Assembly (NCBI GenBank): GCA_017464225.1
Contig: JAFUDW010000119.1
Span: 1 to 42,965, forward strand
Length of the DNA: 42,965 nt
Origin: Clostridia bacterium
GTDB taxonomy: Bacteria > Bacillota_A > Clostridia > Christensenellales > Aristaeellaceae
Reading direction: 5' to 3'
Part shown: one piece after another, positions 23,378-31,662 of the stretch
Numbering within the stretch: position 1 is the stretch's first letter
Layout: every line of letters begins with the position of its first letter
Translations under genes and position numbers: made by a program
The notes under the pieces: model-generated
The model's input: only the letters and a program-made list of their open reading frames with translations
The model's database searches: none
Told to the model about the DNA's origin: nothing

Positions 23378-24655
23378 CTACGCCTGCAGCATTTGGCGGA
23401 AAAAGGATATGCCCCGGCGCAGGTTTTCAACGCTGAGCCGCTCGTCATAGTGATGGGTGCGGGCCAGCTCCTCCGGCGGCAGGATAAAGGGGCTGAACCG
23501 GTACACGTTTTTACAGATGCACTCCATATGCCGGGAGTCTGTGCCCCCTGCCAGCAGGCAGGGGACGATGCGCACGCCGGGAAAATGCACCTGGATCGCC
23601 GTGGTAAGCGCATCCCAGCTCAGTCCCTGGGCCGGGGAAACCTGTCCCGGCTCCTCCAGCACGTTGACCCGCAGCGTAATGGGCGTGCGCGCCAGCATGC
23701 GCCGTACGCGCTCCAACAGCTTCTGGGTCTCCTCCCCAGGCAGCACGCTGGCTGAATAGTAAAGCGTGGGGATCTCGCGCATCAGCGCGTCCCCGCTCTG
23801 TTTCCAGAGCGACAGCTGCGTCTGGGTGATGGCCCGGCCTGTAGCCGTTTGCCGCAGCCGCAAAAGCAATCCATGGCCAAAGATCCGGGGATATCGCAGA
23901 AACAGCTTTGCCTCCCGGGTCAGGAGCGGCCGCATGGCGGGCAGCATCACATCGGTCACAGGAGCGCACAGCCGATACCTGGGCTTGATGCGCGCCACCC
24001 GGAGGGAAGCCCTGGCCAGCGTTTCCATCGCCCCCGTCCCCTCGCAGGACAGCGTAAACAGCAGTCTGCCTTTTTCGCACACGCCCACATAAGCGGCGTC
24101 CTGCCGGGCCAGGGCGAAGGGATGGGAAATATTGCCGCCCTCGTCCAGCACAAAGGTCGGCTGCACGCCGCGGCTTTGCAATATGCGGGCCATGGAGCTC
24201 ATACTGCCGCCCCGGGTCTCCTCATCACAGGAGAAAGCAAACCAGATATCCCCCGCAGGCTGCCAACCCTCCTGTAGCAGCCCTTCGGCAGCTGAAAGCA
24301 GAGCGATCAGGTGCCCCTTCATATCGGCGGCGCCCCGTCCGTAAATATACCCATCCTTTACAGTGCCCGAAAAGGGCGGAACGCTCCAGCGCTCGGGGGC
24401 GCCCGCGCTCACCACGTCCAGATGGGCGCAGAACACCAAAGCGCGGGCATTGCGCTGCCCGGGCAAATGGATCAGCAGCGCGCCGCCATCCACCGTTTCA
24501 CAGCTTCCCTGGGAAAACACCAGCGGAAACAGTTGTCTGAGCAGCGTATGCATGCGCTGGAAGCTCCCGGCGTCGTCCCCCGATATGGTGGGCTGCATGA
24601 TGGCCAGGCGCAGGGCGCGCACCGCCGCGTCGTTCTGATAATCCTGATGTAGCAA
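23378..24655 (-). CDS. M20-family metallopeptidase (ArgE/DapE/CPG2 group)
   Basis: A di-zinc amidohydrolase of about 425 aa. The metal-site motifs are all visible: AHLDVV, YGRGAADMKG (bridging Asp), CDEETRGG (catalytic Glu-Glu), LDEGG, and the C-terminal HHYDERLS. The insertion of the lid domain lies between about residues 180 and 310. The longer reading from an ATG at 24676 would put its ribosome site inside the coding frame: GGAGG occurs 7 bases before an in-frame TTG at 24655, so I take TTG as start. No signal peptide, so it is probably cytoplasmic. Substrate (dipeptide, acyl-amino acid) is unknown. It converges on tcdA with only 9 bases between them. Confidence 0.85.
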   Translation of the reverse strand: MLHQDYQNDAAVRALRLAIMQPTISGDDAGSFQRMHTLLRQLFPLVFSQGSCETVDGGALLIHLPGQRNARALVFCAHLDVVSAGAPERWSVPPFSGTVKDGYIYGRGAADMKGHLIALLSAAEGLLQEGWQPAGDIWFAFSCDEETRGGSMSSMARILQSRGVQPTFVLDEGGNISHPFALARQDAAYVGVCEKGRLLFTLSCEGTGAMETLARASLRVARIKPRYRLCAPVTDVMLPAMRPLLTREAKLFLRYPRIFGHGLLLRLRQTATGRAITQTQLSLWKQSGDALMREIPTLYYSASVLPGEETQKLLERVRRMLARTPITLRVNVLEEPGQVSPAQGLSWDALTTAIQVHFPGVRIVPCLLAGGTDSRHMECICKNVYRFSPFILPPEELARTHHYDERLSVENLRRGISFFRQMLQA

Positions 24656-24777
24656 GAAACAGCCTCCGTACTGCATAGATCAAAAAACGGTATTTATAGT
24701 ATATTCGCCCGCCTGCTCCATTATCCTTTTTTTCGTTCCACCGGCGCAAAAAATCGCACAAATTCCGCAAAACCCGA

Positions 24778-24806
24778 TTGAACGGCCCGGCGGGCTGTGA
24801 TATAAT
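24778..24806 (+). promoter_or_regulatory. Promoter of the DUF2007-pfkA operon
   Basis: TTGAAC (24778-24783), 17 bases, TATAAT (24801-24806). Confidence 0.75.
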
Positions 24807-24842
24807 GAAGCTTGCAAAAACAAAAGGGGGTCGGCAGCGGCA

Positions 24843-25052
24843 TTGGAGCCTGGATGGACGGTCATTCACCTGGCGCGCAGCGAGCAGAGCGCGCGGGAGA
24901 TCCTGCAATTTCTGCAGGAAGAAAGCTTTCTGGCGCGGTATCGGCGCATCGCGTCCGGCGCGCCCGGAAAAGATTGTTATGAAATCCTCGTGCCCTCCGG
25001 GGAGGCCCGGGAGGCGCAGCAGCTGTTGATCGAAAATAACCTGCTGCGCTGA
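24843..25052 (+). CDS. Small DUF2007-like protein
   Basis: A 69-aa protein starting with TTG; AAAGGGGGT lies about 11 bases upstream. It reads VIHLARSEQSAREILQFLQ...YEILVPSGEAREAQQLL, the beta-alpha-beta pattern of the DUF2007 family, a small ferredoxin-like fold proposed to be a regulatory or signal-binding domain. It lies 26 bases upstream of pfkA under a shared promoter. I remember similar small genes ahead of pfkA in other Clostridia, which would hint at a role in glycolytic control, but this is unverified. Confidence 0.7.
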   Translation: MEPGWTVIHLARSEQSAREILQFLQEESFLARYRRIASGAPGKDCYEILVPSGEAREAQQLLIENNLLR

Positions 25053-25078
25053 GCGCGGCATACGGAAGGAGCCTTTTT

Positions 25079-26140
25079 ATGTCTAAAATCGCAGTTTTGA
25101 CCAGCGGCGGCGACAGCCCCGGAATGAACGCGGCGGTAACCGCCATCGCCCGCTGCGCCAATATGCTGGGCATGTCCCTGGTGGGCGTAGACCGCGGCTT
25201 CAACGGCCTGCTGGGCAAGAATCCTGAAACGGATTTCATCGATATGTCGCTGGAAAACGCGCTGGATATTGCCGATATGGCCGGTACTCAGCTGCGCACC
25301 GCGCGCTGCCTGGAGTTCAAGGAGCCTGCCGTACAGGCCCGCGCCGCTCAGCTGCTGCGCGATATGGACGTCCGCGGCCTCATCGTCATCGGCGGCGACG
25401 GCAGCTTCCATGGCGCCCAGGCGCTCTGCAATCACGGGATGCCCTGCATCGGCATCCCCGGCACCATCGATAACGATCTGCCTTACACCAGCATGACGCT
25501 GGGCTACGATACAGCCGTCAACGTATGCGTGGACGCCGTGCGCAATATCCGCGCCACCTCCCGCAGCCATGACCGCCCCCACGTGGTGGAGGTAATGGGC
25601 CGTCACTGCGGCGATATCGCCCTACAGACCGCCATGTCCACCGGCGCTGAAATCGTTATCTGTCCCGAAGGCAAACGCTGGACAGTGGATTCCATCGCCC
25701 GCCGCCTGCAAAGCCAGATCGACCAGGGCAACTACCGCACCACCATCGTGGTGGCCGAAGGCAGCTGGGCTGAAATGGTGCCCTTTGACGTATATGATTT
25801 CCTGCGGCCCTACGGCAAGCAGGTGTTCAAGGGCGAACCCATGACCGCCCTGCGCTTCGCCAGCATCCTCAAGCGCAAGTGCAAAATGCCTGACGGCACG
25901 TATCCTGAGGTGCGCTCCACCGTGGTGGGTTACACCCAGCGCGGCGCGCGTCCCTCCGCCCGCGACGCCGCCTTCGCCTTTGAAGCCGGTGTGCGCGCAG
26001 TGGACCTGCTCAACCGCGGGATCGGCAACCGCGTGATCGGCCGCAAAAACGGCAAAGTGTTCGATGAGGATATCGATAAAGCGCTTCGCGCCCGCCGTCC
26101 CTTCGACCGCATGATGTACAACGTGATCAACGCTCTTTGA
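25079..26140 (+). CDS. pfkA: 6-phosphofructokinase, divergent ATP-type
   Basis: Phosphorylates fructose 6-phosphate. The 353-aa protein keeps TSGGDSPGMNA at the N-terminus, GGDGS (105-109; Gly108 marks ATP rather than pyrophosphate use), PGTIDND with catalytic Asp131, VEVMGRHCGDIA, and an RxTVxG..QRG segment. Two things differ from the E. coli type: an insertion of about 30 residues between VVAEG (225-229) and EVRSTV (277-282), and YTQRGA (285-290) in place of HIQRGG, so the F6P-binding His is Tyr285. Start ATG follows ACGGAAGGAG. Operon with a DUF2007 protein. Certainly a PFK-family enzyme; the substitutions may alter substrate or control. Confidence 0.93.
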   Translation: MSKIAVLTSGGDSPGMNAAVTAIARCANMLGMSLVGVDRGFNGLLGKNPETDFIDMSLENALDIADMAGTQLRTARCLEFKEPAVQARAAQLLRDMDVRGLIVIGGDGSFHGAQALCNHGMPCIGIPGTIDNDLPYTSMTLGYDTAVNVCVDAVRNIRATSRSHDRPHVVEVMGRHCGDIALQTAMSTGAEIVICPEGKRWTVDSIARRLQSQIDQGNYRTTIVVAEGSWAEMVPFDVYDFLRPYGKQVFKGEPMTALRFASILKRKCKMPDGTYPEVRSTVVGYTQRGARPSARDAAFAFEAGVRAVDLLNRGIGNRVIGRKNGKVFDEDIDKALRARRPFDRMMYNVINAL

Positions 26141-26155
26141 TCCCCTTTAAATGAA

Positions 26156-26192
26156 GGCTTCCGCGCAGACAGCATGCGCGGAAGCTTTTTTA
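26156..26192 (+). terminator. Terminator of pfkA
   Basis: GCTTCCGCGCA (26157-26167) pairs with TGCGCGGAAGC (26175-26185) and is followed by TTTTTTAT. Confidence 0.85.
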
Positions 26193-26230
26193 TGGGGGTG
26201 TTCACTTGATCCTGATCGGCAAAGATTTCA

Positions 26231-26980
26231 TCAGTATACCAGGTCGCTGGTCTGGATGAAGGCCAGCACATTATTGTAGCGAACTGCGGCAAAACCGTTG
26301 GTGGTATAGTATATCTCCACCGGTGTGCCGCTGTTGAAGGTATCGATCTTGCCGTACTGGGTGGAGGCATAGCCATACACCTTGGTTTTATCATTGATCA
26401 CATAGCCGGGCGTTCCGGGCTTGGCGAGCATTTCCGCCAGATCCTCCTCCACCCAGTAATCAGCGCTCATGGGCAGGAATGCCACGGCGTCGCGGAAGGA
26501 TACAATGTAATAATTGCCAGTTTCGGCGATGACGGTAAAGCGCTGGTAGTTTTCCAGCGTGCCCACGCGCTTGTTAACGGCATAGGGCCCGGCCAGGGCA
26601 TAAACGCCGCTGTTGCTGCGCAGCACGATGTGGGTGGGATTTTCAATCACGTAATCGAACATCACATACCCGGTATCAAAGCCGCCGTTGCCGTTATCCA
26701 CCATCACGTGAGCATAGCTGTCCTTCACATCCAGAATGGTAAACTGAGTGCCGTTGGGCAGCTTGCGCAGCGAGGTGGAGCTGCTCTTGGCCTGGCTGAA
26801 CAGCGTGATCTGCCGGGCGATCACCTCGCCCGTCCAGCTGCCGTCGGGCAGCGGGCCCTGCACGCCGGCCACAGGCGTGACCGAGCCGAAGTCATAATAG
26901 AGAGGCGCGTCGGCCACAGCCGGCACACACAGTGCCAGCAGGCTGACGGCGATCAGCAGCACCGCAATGAATTTTTTCAT
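26231..26980 (-). CDS. Secreted protein with SH3-like repeats
   Basis: The 249-aa product has a classic signal peptide (MKKF, hydrophobic core, cleavage after about AVA at residue 23). The mature part contains about three bacterial SH3-like units: around 52-110 (ITLFSQAKSSSTSLRKLPNGT), 115-170 (VLRSNSGVYALAGPYAV..RVGTLENYQ) and 192-249 (TKVYGYASTQYGKIDTFNSG). Such domains bind cell-wall peptides in other proteins, so an extracellular or wall-associated role is likely. No catalytic domain is attached. The ATG follows AAGGAGG. A TATAAT on the minus strand (27018-27013) is the probable -10; its -35 is weak. Confidence 0.8.
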   Translation of the reverse strand: MKKFIAVLLIAVSLLALCVPAVADAPLYYDFGSVTPVAGVQGPLPDGSWTGEVIARQITLFSQAKSSSTSLRKLPNGTQFTILDVKDSYAHVMVDNGNGGFDTGYVMFDYVIENPTHIVLRSNSGVYALAGPYAVNKRVGTLENYQRFTVIAETGNYYIVSFRDAVAFLPMSADYWVEEDLAEMLAKPGTPGYVINDKTKVYGYASTQYGKIDTFNSGTPVEIYYTTNGFAAVRYNNVLAFIQTSDLVY

Positions 26981-27117
26981 GGAAGAAAACCTCCTTATCT
27001 TTGCTATTCACTATTATAACGCACAATCCCCGCCTTTCCATCCCTTTTGCGGAAATTTTTTGCATAAGCGTGGGCGCGCTGGCATATATCGGGATAACGG
27101 AGAAAGGGGAGATGCAC

Positions 27118-27507
27118 ATGAACCGAACGATCGCGCGCAGGCTGAACAGTCCCTGGGCAGCCATGATCAAAGGCATGCTGCTGGCCATTGCGGCCACAGC
27201 GGTATTGGTGGCGGTGTTCGCCCTGGTGATATCGCTGGTGGATATATCGGACGGCGCTGTGCGCGGCGTCAACCAGGCCATCAAGCTGATATCCATCATT
27301 CTGGGCGTACTGGCGGCGGTGCGCCGCGGCAGTACGGACGGCGTGCTGCGCGGCGCGCTGGTAGGGCTGTGCTATATGGCGGCCGGCGTACTGGTGTACG
27401 CGCTGCTCACCGCCCAGCGGCTGACCGCCTTTTCCTACCTGGCCGATCTGCTGCTGGGCGTAGCCGCCGGCGGACTGACCGGCATGCTGCGCGGTCGGTC
27501 AGCGTAA
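27118..27507 (+). CDS. TIGR04086-type four-helix membrane protein
   Basis: The 129-aa product has four hydrophobic segments (about residues 18-40, 52-67, 77-97 and 102-123) with a short positively charged N-terminus (MNRTIARRLNS). Size, helix pattern and the GxxRG...GxLRG spacing fit the TIGR04086 family found in most Clostridia and Bacilli. I choose the ATG at 27118, 8 bases after AAAGGGGA, instead of the one at 27112, which is too close. Function unknown. It is divergent from the SH3-repeat gene and ends at a good terminator. Confidence 0.8.
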   Translation: MNRTIARRLNSPWAAMIKGMLLAIAATAVLVAVFALVISLVDISDGAVRGVNQAIKLISIILGVLAAVRRGSTDGVLRGALVGLCYMAAGVLVYALLTAQRLTAFSYLADLLLGVAAGGLTGMLRGRSA

Positions 27508-27540
27508 GCGGATCATTAAAACCTATAAAAACGCAGGAGA

Positions 27541-27590
27541 AGCGCCCTGCCGGTCGGCCATCCAGGCCTCCGGCAGGGCGCTTTCGTTTA
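27541..27590 (+). terminator. Terminator of the TIGR04086 gene
   Basis: AGCGCCCTGCCGG (27541-27553) pairs with CCGGCAGGGCGCT (27570-27582), then TTCGTTT. It overlaps the stop of the convergent mntR-like gene. Confidence 0.8.
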
Positions 27591-27959
27591 CAGTTTATGG
27601 TTTTTAAGGAAGGTCACCAGCGCTTCATAGGAAGTCTGGCTGATATCGTGCTCCAGCTTGCAGGCATCCTCCCGGGCAATCTCATCACTGACGCCAATCA
27701 GCTGCAGGCAATGGGTCAGCGTTTTATGGCGGTCATAAATGCTGCGGGCAATGGCCTCGCCGCTCTCGCTCAGGGTGATCAGGTTATTCTGATCCATATA
27801 GATATAGCCGTTTTCGCGCAGGCGTTTCATGGCCACGCTCACCGAGGGCTTGGTCACGTTCAGCCCCGCGGCGATATCAATGGAGCGAACCTCTCCCTTC
27901 TTTTCCCTGATCATTAAAATTTGTTCCAAATAATCCTCAGACGACTTGCGAATGTTCAT
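27588..27959 (-). CDS. MntR/DtxR-family metal-dependent regulator with a Cys ligand
   Basis: The 123-aa protein has a winged helix (about residues 8-70) and a helical dimerisation/metal domain, without the SH3-like third domain of DtxR, so it has MntR length. Aligned to B. subtilis MntR with an offset of one, the metal ligands are D9 (D8), E12 (E11), H78 (H77), E103 (E102) and H104 (H103), but C100 replaces E99. In DtxR/IdeR the equivalent place is Cys102. The site is therefore a mix of the Mn-type and Fe-type sets. It presumably represses a metal importer elsewhere. The ATG has only a weak ribosome site (GAGGTATTG). Confidence 0.85.
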   Translation of the reverse strand: MNIRKSSEDYLEQILMIREKKGEVRSIDIAAGLNVTKPSVSVAMKRLRENGYIYMDQNNLITLSESGEAIARSIYDRHKTLTHCLQLIGVSDEIAREDACKLEHDISQTSYEALVTFLKNHKL

Positions 27960-28060
27960 ATCAATACCTCAAATTCCCTTGTTTGATGCATCTATCCTAT
28001 CATGAAACGGTTTTTTTTTCAATGAAATTTTATTGATCTGCGAAAAAAAGCCCTCTTTTA

Positions 28061-28069
28061 TGGTACAAT
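28061..28069 (+). promoter_or_regulatory. Extended -10 promoter of the trmO-dtd operon
   Basis: TGGTACAAT (28061-28069) is an extended -10 element 28 bases before the start codon; no -35 match. Confidence 0.45.
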
Positions 28070-28096
28070 AGTGAAAATCCATGCAGGAGGACAGGC

Positions 28097-28801
28097 ATGC
28101 AGGCCTACGCGATCGCGCCGGTGGCGCACATCCGAAGCGATTTTTCCCAGAAATTCGGCATTCCGCGGCAGAGCGGGCTGGTGGAGGCATTGGAGGCGCG
28201 GATCATCTTTGAGCCGCTCTACCGGCGCGCCGAATCGCTGCGCGGTATCGAGGGCTTTTCCCACCTGTGGCTGATCTGGCAATTTTCGCAAGCGCTGACC
28301 GACAAATTCAATCCCACGGTGCGCCCGCCGCGGCTGGGCGGCAACCGCCGCGTGGGGGTCTTCGCCAGCCGAGCGCCTTATCGGCCCAACGGCCTGGGGC
28401 TCAGCTGCGTGCGGCTGCTCCGGGTGGAGGAAACGGACAACGGGCCCGAGCTGATCGTATCTGGCGCCGATCTGCTGGACGGCACGCCGATCTTTGATAT
28501 CAAGCCCTACGTCCCCTATTCCGACTGCCATCCCGAAGCGCTGCCCGGCTATACCGCCCAGACGATAGCGTATCGCCTTCGGGTGGAATGCCCGGAAGCG
28601 CTGCTTGCGCAGATACCCGCCGATAAGCGGGAAGCGCTGCTGGGCGTGCTGGCCTGCGATCCCAGGCCCGGCTATGAAGACGCGCCGGAGCAGGTTTACG
28701 GCCTGGCCTTCGCCGGGCTGGACGTGGGCTTCCGGGTGGAAAACGGCGTGCTCACCGTGGTGCGCGTGGACAGAAAGGAAGATGACCAATGCGGGCAGTG
28801 A
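28097..28801 (+). CDS. trmO: tRNA (t6A37) N6-methyltransferase TrmO
   Basis: TrmO methylates t6A37 of tRNA-Thr to m6t6A using SAM. The 234-aa product has the N-terminal beta-barrel start (PVAHIRSDF, KFGIPRQSGL), the motif RLGGNRRVGVFASRAPYRPNGLGLS (family SAM/active site; shown here in two halves RLGGNRRVGVFASRAPY and RPNGLGLS), and DGTPIFDIKPYVPY. Start ATG follows AGGAGGACAGGC. It overlaps dtd by 13 bases, so the two are translated together. Both act on tRNA, one on the base next to the anticodon and one on a mischarged end. Confidence 0.93.
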   Translation: MQAYAIAPVAHIRSDFSQKFGIPRQSGLVEALEARIIFEPLYRRAESLRGIEGFSHLWLIWQFSQALTDKFNPTVRPPRLGGNRRVGVFASRAPYRPNGLGLSCVRLLRVEETDNGPELIVSGADLLDGTPIFDIKPYVPYSDCHPEALPGYTAQTIAYRLRVECPEALLAQIPADKREALLGVLACDPRPGYEDAPEQVYGLAFAGLDVGFRVENGVLTVVRVDRKEDDQCGQ

Positions 28802-29238
28802 TTCAGCGCGTGAGCCGCGCTTCGGTTCAGGTAAACGGCCAAATAGTAGGCAGCGTGGGCCTGGGCTATTTGGTGCTGCTGGGCGTCAAAGCCGGCGATA
28901 CCGAAAAGGACGCCCTCTATATGGCGGATAAAATCGTCAAGCTGCGCGTTTTCGAGGACGAAAACGGAAAGATGAACAAAGCCCTCCGGGACGTGGGCGG
29001 AAGCGTGCTGTGCGTCAGCCAGTTCACGCTGCTGGGCGATGCCCGGGGCCAGAATCGCCCGGGCTTTACCCAGGCCGAAGCGCCCGACCGCGCCGATGCG
29101 CTGTACCATCTGGTCTGCGGCCGAATACGGGAACAGGGCGTACCGGTGGAAACCGGTATTTTCCGCACCGATATGCAGGTGGAATTATGCAACGACGGCC
29201 CGGTGACCATCCTTCTGGACAGCGAAAAGCTGTTTTGA
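28789..29238 (+). CDS. dtd: D-aminoacyl-tRNA deacylase Dtd
   Basis: Dtd removes D-amino acids (and Gly from tRNA-Ala) from tRNA. The 149-aa protein shows MRAVIQRVSRASV at the N-terminus, SQFTLLGDARGQNRPGF (about residues 77-93), where the family usually has SQFTLxADxxKGxRPSF, and NDGPVT (135-140), which holds the Gly-cisPro motif. Length is standard. Its ATG lies inside the end of trmO, with AAAGGAAG upstream. An 82-base gap follows before the MBL gene. Confidence 0.95.
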   Translation: MRAVIQRVSRASVQVNGQIVGSVGLGYLVLLGVKAGDTEKDALYMADKIVKLRVFEDENGKMNKALRDVGGSVLCVSQFTLLGDARGQNRPGFTQAEAPDRADALYHLVCGRIREQGVPVETGIFRTDMQVELCNDGPVTILLDSEKLF

Positions 29239-29320
29239 CGGGGAGCGTATCGCCTGAGCCACAAAAAAACTGAAACGGAAAATTTGCTCTCCCAGCCATA
29301 AAAATGTCAAAGGAGCCGCC

Positions 29321-29890
29321 ATGCTGCACATTGAAACCTTCCCCCTGGGCCCGCTGGAAACCAACTGCTATATCCTGTGGCAGGATGATCCCCGGCGGGT
29401 GATCGTGATCGACCCGGGGGATGATATTGAAACGCTCCGCCATGCCCTTCGGGAAAAAACGGTGACCGGCGTGCTGATCACGCACGCGCATTTTGATCAT
29501 ATTCTGGGGCTGCCGGCCATTTCCGGCGCGCCGATCTATGTACACGCGCTGGACGCGCCCGCCATGACCGACGCGGCACTGAACTGCGGGCCGGAGCAGC
29601 CCGCTTTCCCCTATGTCGCCGCCACCGATCTTGTCCGGGAGGGCAGCCAGATCACGCTGGACGGCGTCACCTTTACGGTATTGCATACGCCGGGGCACAC
29701 TGTGGGCTCGGTTTGCTACCGCTGCGGGGAGGATCTGTTTACCGGGGATACGCTGTTTGTGGGCGGCTACGGGCGCGTTGATCTGCCCGGAGGCGATTGG
29801 AGCCAGATGCGGCAATCGCTGGAACGGCTGATGGCGCTCCATGGGCTGCGGGTGTATCCGGGACACGGGGAAAGCGGGTATATCCGATGA
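29321..29890 (+). CDS. Metallo-beta-lactamase-fold hydrolase (glyoxalase II-like)
   Basis: The 189-aa cytoplasmic protein has THAHFDH (54-60), the HTPGHT loop, the FTGDTLF loop with bridging Asp, and PGHGE at the C-terminus: the complete set of metal ligands of the MBL fold, compact type similar to YcbL/hydroxyacylglutathione hydrolase. It lacks the C-terminal helical domain of true glyoxalase II. The gene usually lies after dtd and before hemZ in Clostridia, as here. The ATG follows AAAGGAG. Its TGA overlaps the ATG of hemZ. Substrate unknown. Confidence 0.9.
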   Translation: MLHIETFPLGPLETNCYILWQDDPRRVIVIDPGDDIETLRHALREKTVTGVLITHAHFDHILGLPAISGAPIYVHALDAPAMTDAALNCGPEQPAFPYVAATDLVREGSQITLDGVTFTVLHTPGHTVGSVCYRCGEDLFTGDTLFVGGYGRVDLPGGDWSQMRQSLERLMALHGLRVYPGHGESGYIR

Positions 29891-31338
29891 GCGCCGTATC
29901 GCTGTATACCAACGCGCCCGCCCTGACCGGGGATATGGCCGAGGTCATCCGGCTTTTCCTGGGCAATATTGCGCTATTGATCAACGAAGCAGGCGGCGAT
30001 TTTTCGCTGACGCACACCGAGACCGAGAGCGACGGTTTGCGCGTCGTCACCGTTACAGACGGCGAGATCAGCCATGAGACCCGGGAAAAGCTCACGGGCG
30101 ACGCGGTGATCGATAAGCGTCTGCGCCGCCGTCAGGCCAAGCTGGGCGTTTATCAGGTGATGAAGGCGCGCACCGGCATGACGCCGCCCTGGGGCAGCCT
30201 TACCGGTATCCGGCCCACCCGGCTGCTGTACGCCAATCTGGATCAGGGAATGGAAATGGATGCCGCCTGCGCCGAACTCCGAAGGATATTTGACGTGAGC
30301 GCCGAAAAAACCGATATCCTCCGACGGATCGTCACCGTCCAGCGGGAGATGACCCTTCCGCAGTCCGACGAAGCGGACGTCTATATCGGCATTCCTTTCT
30401 GCGTCACGCGCTGCGCCTATTGCAGTTTTCTATCCGGCGAGGTGGGCAAGGGCGAGCTTCTGGCTCCCTATACCGACGCACTTTGCGCGGAGATCGATGC
30501 GGCAAAAGCGCTGCTCCGGCAAACCGGCCTGCGGCCCCGAGCGTTTTACATGGGCGGGGGCACGCCCACAGCGCTGCCGCCGGAGCTGCTGCGCAGGATC
30601 CTGAACGCCGCGTCGCCCATCCTGGCCGGCTGCCGGGAAATCACGGTTGAAGCCGGACGGCCTGATACCATTGATCGGGAAAAGCTGCAGGTATTGCTGG
30701 ACGCCGGGGTAACGCGCATCAGCGTAAATCCCCAGACCATGCATGATGAAACGCTCCAGCGTATTGGCCGCAGGCATAGCGCGGCGCAGACCGAAACCGC
30801 TTACCGTTTGGCCCGGGAAATGGGCTTTGGGCATATCAATATGGATCTGATCGCCGGGCTGCCCGGGGAAGACCTGCGCATGTTCCGGCAAACGCTGGCC
30901 TGGCTGAAAGCGCTGGCCCCCGAGAGCATGACGGTGCATACGCTGTCCATCAAGCGCAGCAGCCTGCTGCACCTTTGGCAGGCGCAGCTGCCGGACGGCG
31001 ATATGGTGGCCGATATGGTGCGCGCCGGGGCCGAAGCCGCCCAGGAGATGGGCATGCGGCCCTATTACCTGTATCGGCAGAAATACATGGCAGGCAACCA
31101 GGAAAACGTGGGCTATGCGCTGCCGGGCCACGAATGCGCCTATAACGTGGACATGATGGAGGAAACGGCCAATGTTATCGCTCTGGGCGCGGGCGCGGCC
31201 AGCAAACGCCTGTTCCCCGAAAAAGGCTTCATCCGCCGAGCCTTCAATGTCAGCGATATCCGCCAGTATATCGATCGGGTTCAGGAGATGGCCGAACGCA
31301 AACGCGAGCTATTCCTGAACGAGCCCGCACAGCGGTAA
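29887..31338 (+). CDS. hemZ: HemZ-like radical SAM protein (coproporphyrinogen dehydrogenase family)
   Basis: The 483-aa protein has an N-terminal domain of about 160 residues typical of HemZ (ends WGSLTGIRPTRL), then the radical SAM core with GIPFCVTRCAYCSF (Cys at CxxxCxxC), GGGTPTAL, and the C-terminal YLYRQKYMAGNQENVGYA block characteristic of HemZ rather than HemN or HemW. In B. subtilis hemZ is linked to oxygen-independent heme synthesis; clostridial versions often occur without a heme pathway, so the true reaction is uncertain. The ATG overlaps the MBL TGA. It is the last gene of the plus-strand cluster. Confidence 0.92.
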   Translation: MSAVSLYTNAPALTGDMAEVIRLFLGNIALLINEAGGDFSLTHTETESDGLRVVTVTDGEISHETREKLTGDAVIDKRLRRRQAKLGVYQVMKARTGMTPPWGSLTGIRPTRLLYANLDQGMEMDAACAELRRIFDVSAEKTDILRRIVTVQREMTLPQSDEADVYIGIPFCVTRCAYCSFLSGEVGKGELLAPYTDALCAEIDAAKALLRQTGLRPRAFYMGGGTPTALPPELLRRILNAASPILAGCREITVEAGRPDTIDREKLQVLLDAGVTRISVNPQTMHDETLQRIGRRHSAAQTETAYRLAREMGFGHINMDLIAGLPGEDLRMFRQTLAWLKALAPESMTVHTLSIKRSSLLHLWQAQLPDGDMVADMVRAGAEAAQEMGMRPYYLYRQKYMAGNQENVGYALPGHECAYNVDMMEETANVIALGAGAASKRLFPEKGFIRRAFNVSDIRQYIDRVQEMAERKRELFLNEPAQR

Positions 31339-31382
31339 CGGCTTGAAGAGGACGATAAGTGCCTCTGCGTCTATCACCACAT

Positions 31383-31424
31383 AAAAACTCCCGCCGCAGG
31401 ATGTTATCCGCGGCGGGAGTTTTT
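31383..31424. terminator. Bidirectional terminator between hemZ and the rnf operon
   Basis: AAAACTCCCGCCGC (31384-31397) pairs with GCGGCGGGAGTTTT, with T tracts on both strands. It ends the plus-strand hemZ cluster and the minus-strand rnf operon. Confidence 0.85.
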
Positions 31425-31626
31425 ACCATTTGAACAGCATTTTGATCATGCCTGAGGGCTTAAAGCCTTTCACCAGGTGCTTGTTCGCATAGCAGTATGG
31501 GCAATAATGCCCGGTATTGACATAGCGCACGTCCTTGCGTCTGAGATACACGCCGTACTCGCGGTTCATGCAATCCCGACACAGGAAGGAACCAAATCTC
31601 TTTTTTACTCGTCTGGCTGAAAGCAA
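31423..31626 (-). CDS. Small zinc-ribbon protein at the end of the rnf operon
   Basis: The 67-aa frame starts with TTG and has AGAGG about 9 bases upstream. It has two CxxC pairs, C16/C19 and C42/C45, 22 residues apart, which make a four-Cys zinc ribbon, and many basic residues (net positive). No membrane segment or signal. It lies 36 bases after rnfB and immediately before the operon terminator, so it is probably the last gene of the rnf locus. I do not recognise a named family. A role in Rnf assembly or an unrelated RNA-binding role are both possible. Confidence 0.6.
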   Translation of the reverse strand: MLSARRVKKRFGSFLCRDCMNREYGVYLRRKDVRYVNTGHYCPYCYANKHLVKGFKPSGMIKMLFKW

Positions 31627-31662
31627 AGCAATTTACCTCTCGCTCATCTGTGCAACGTTTTA

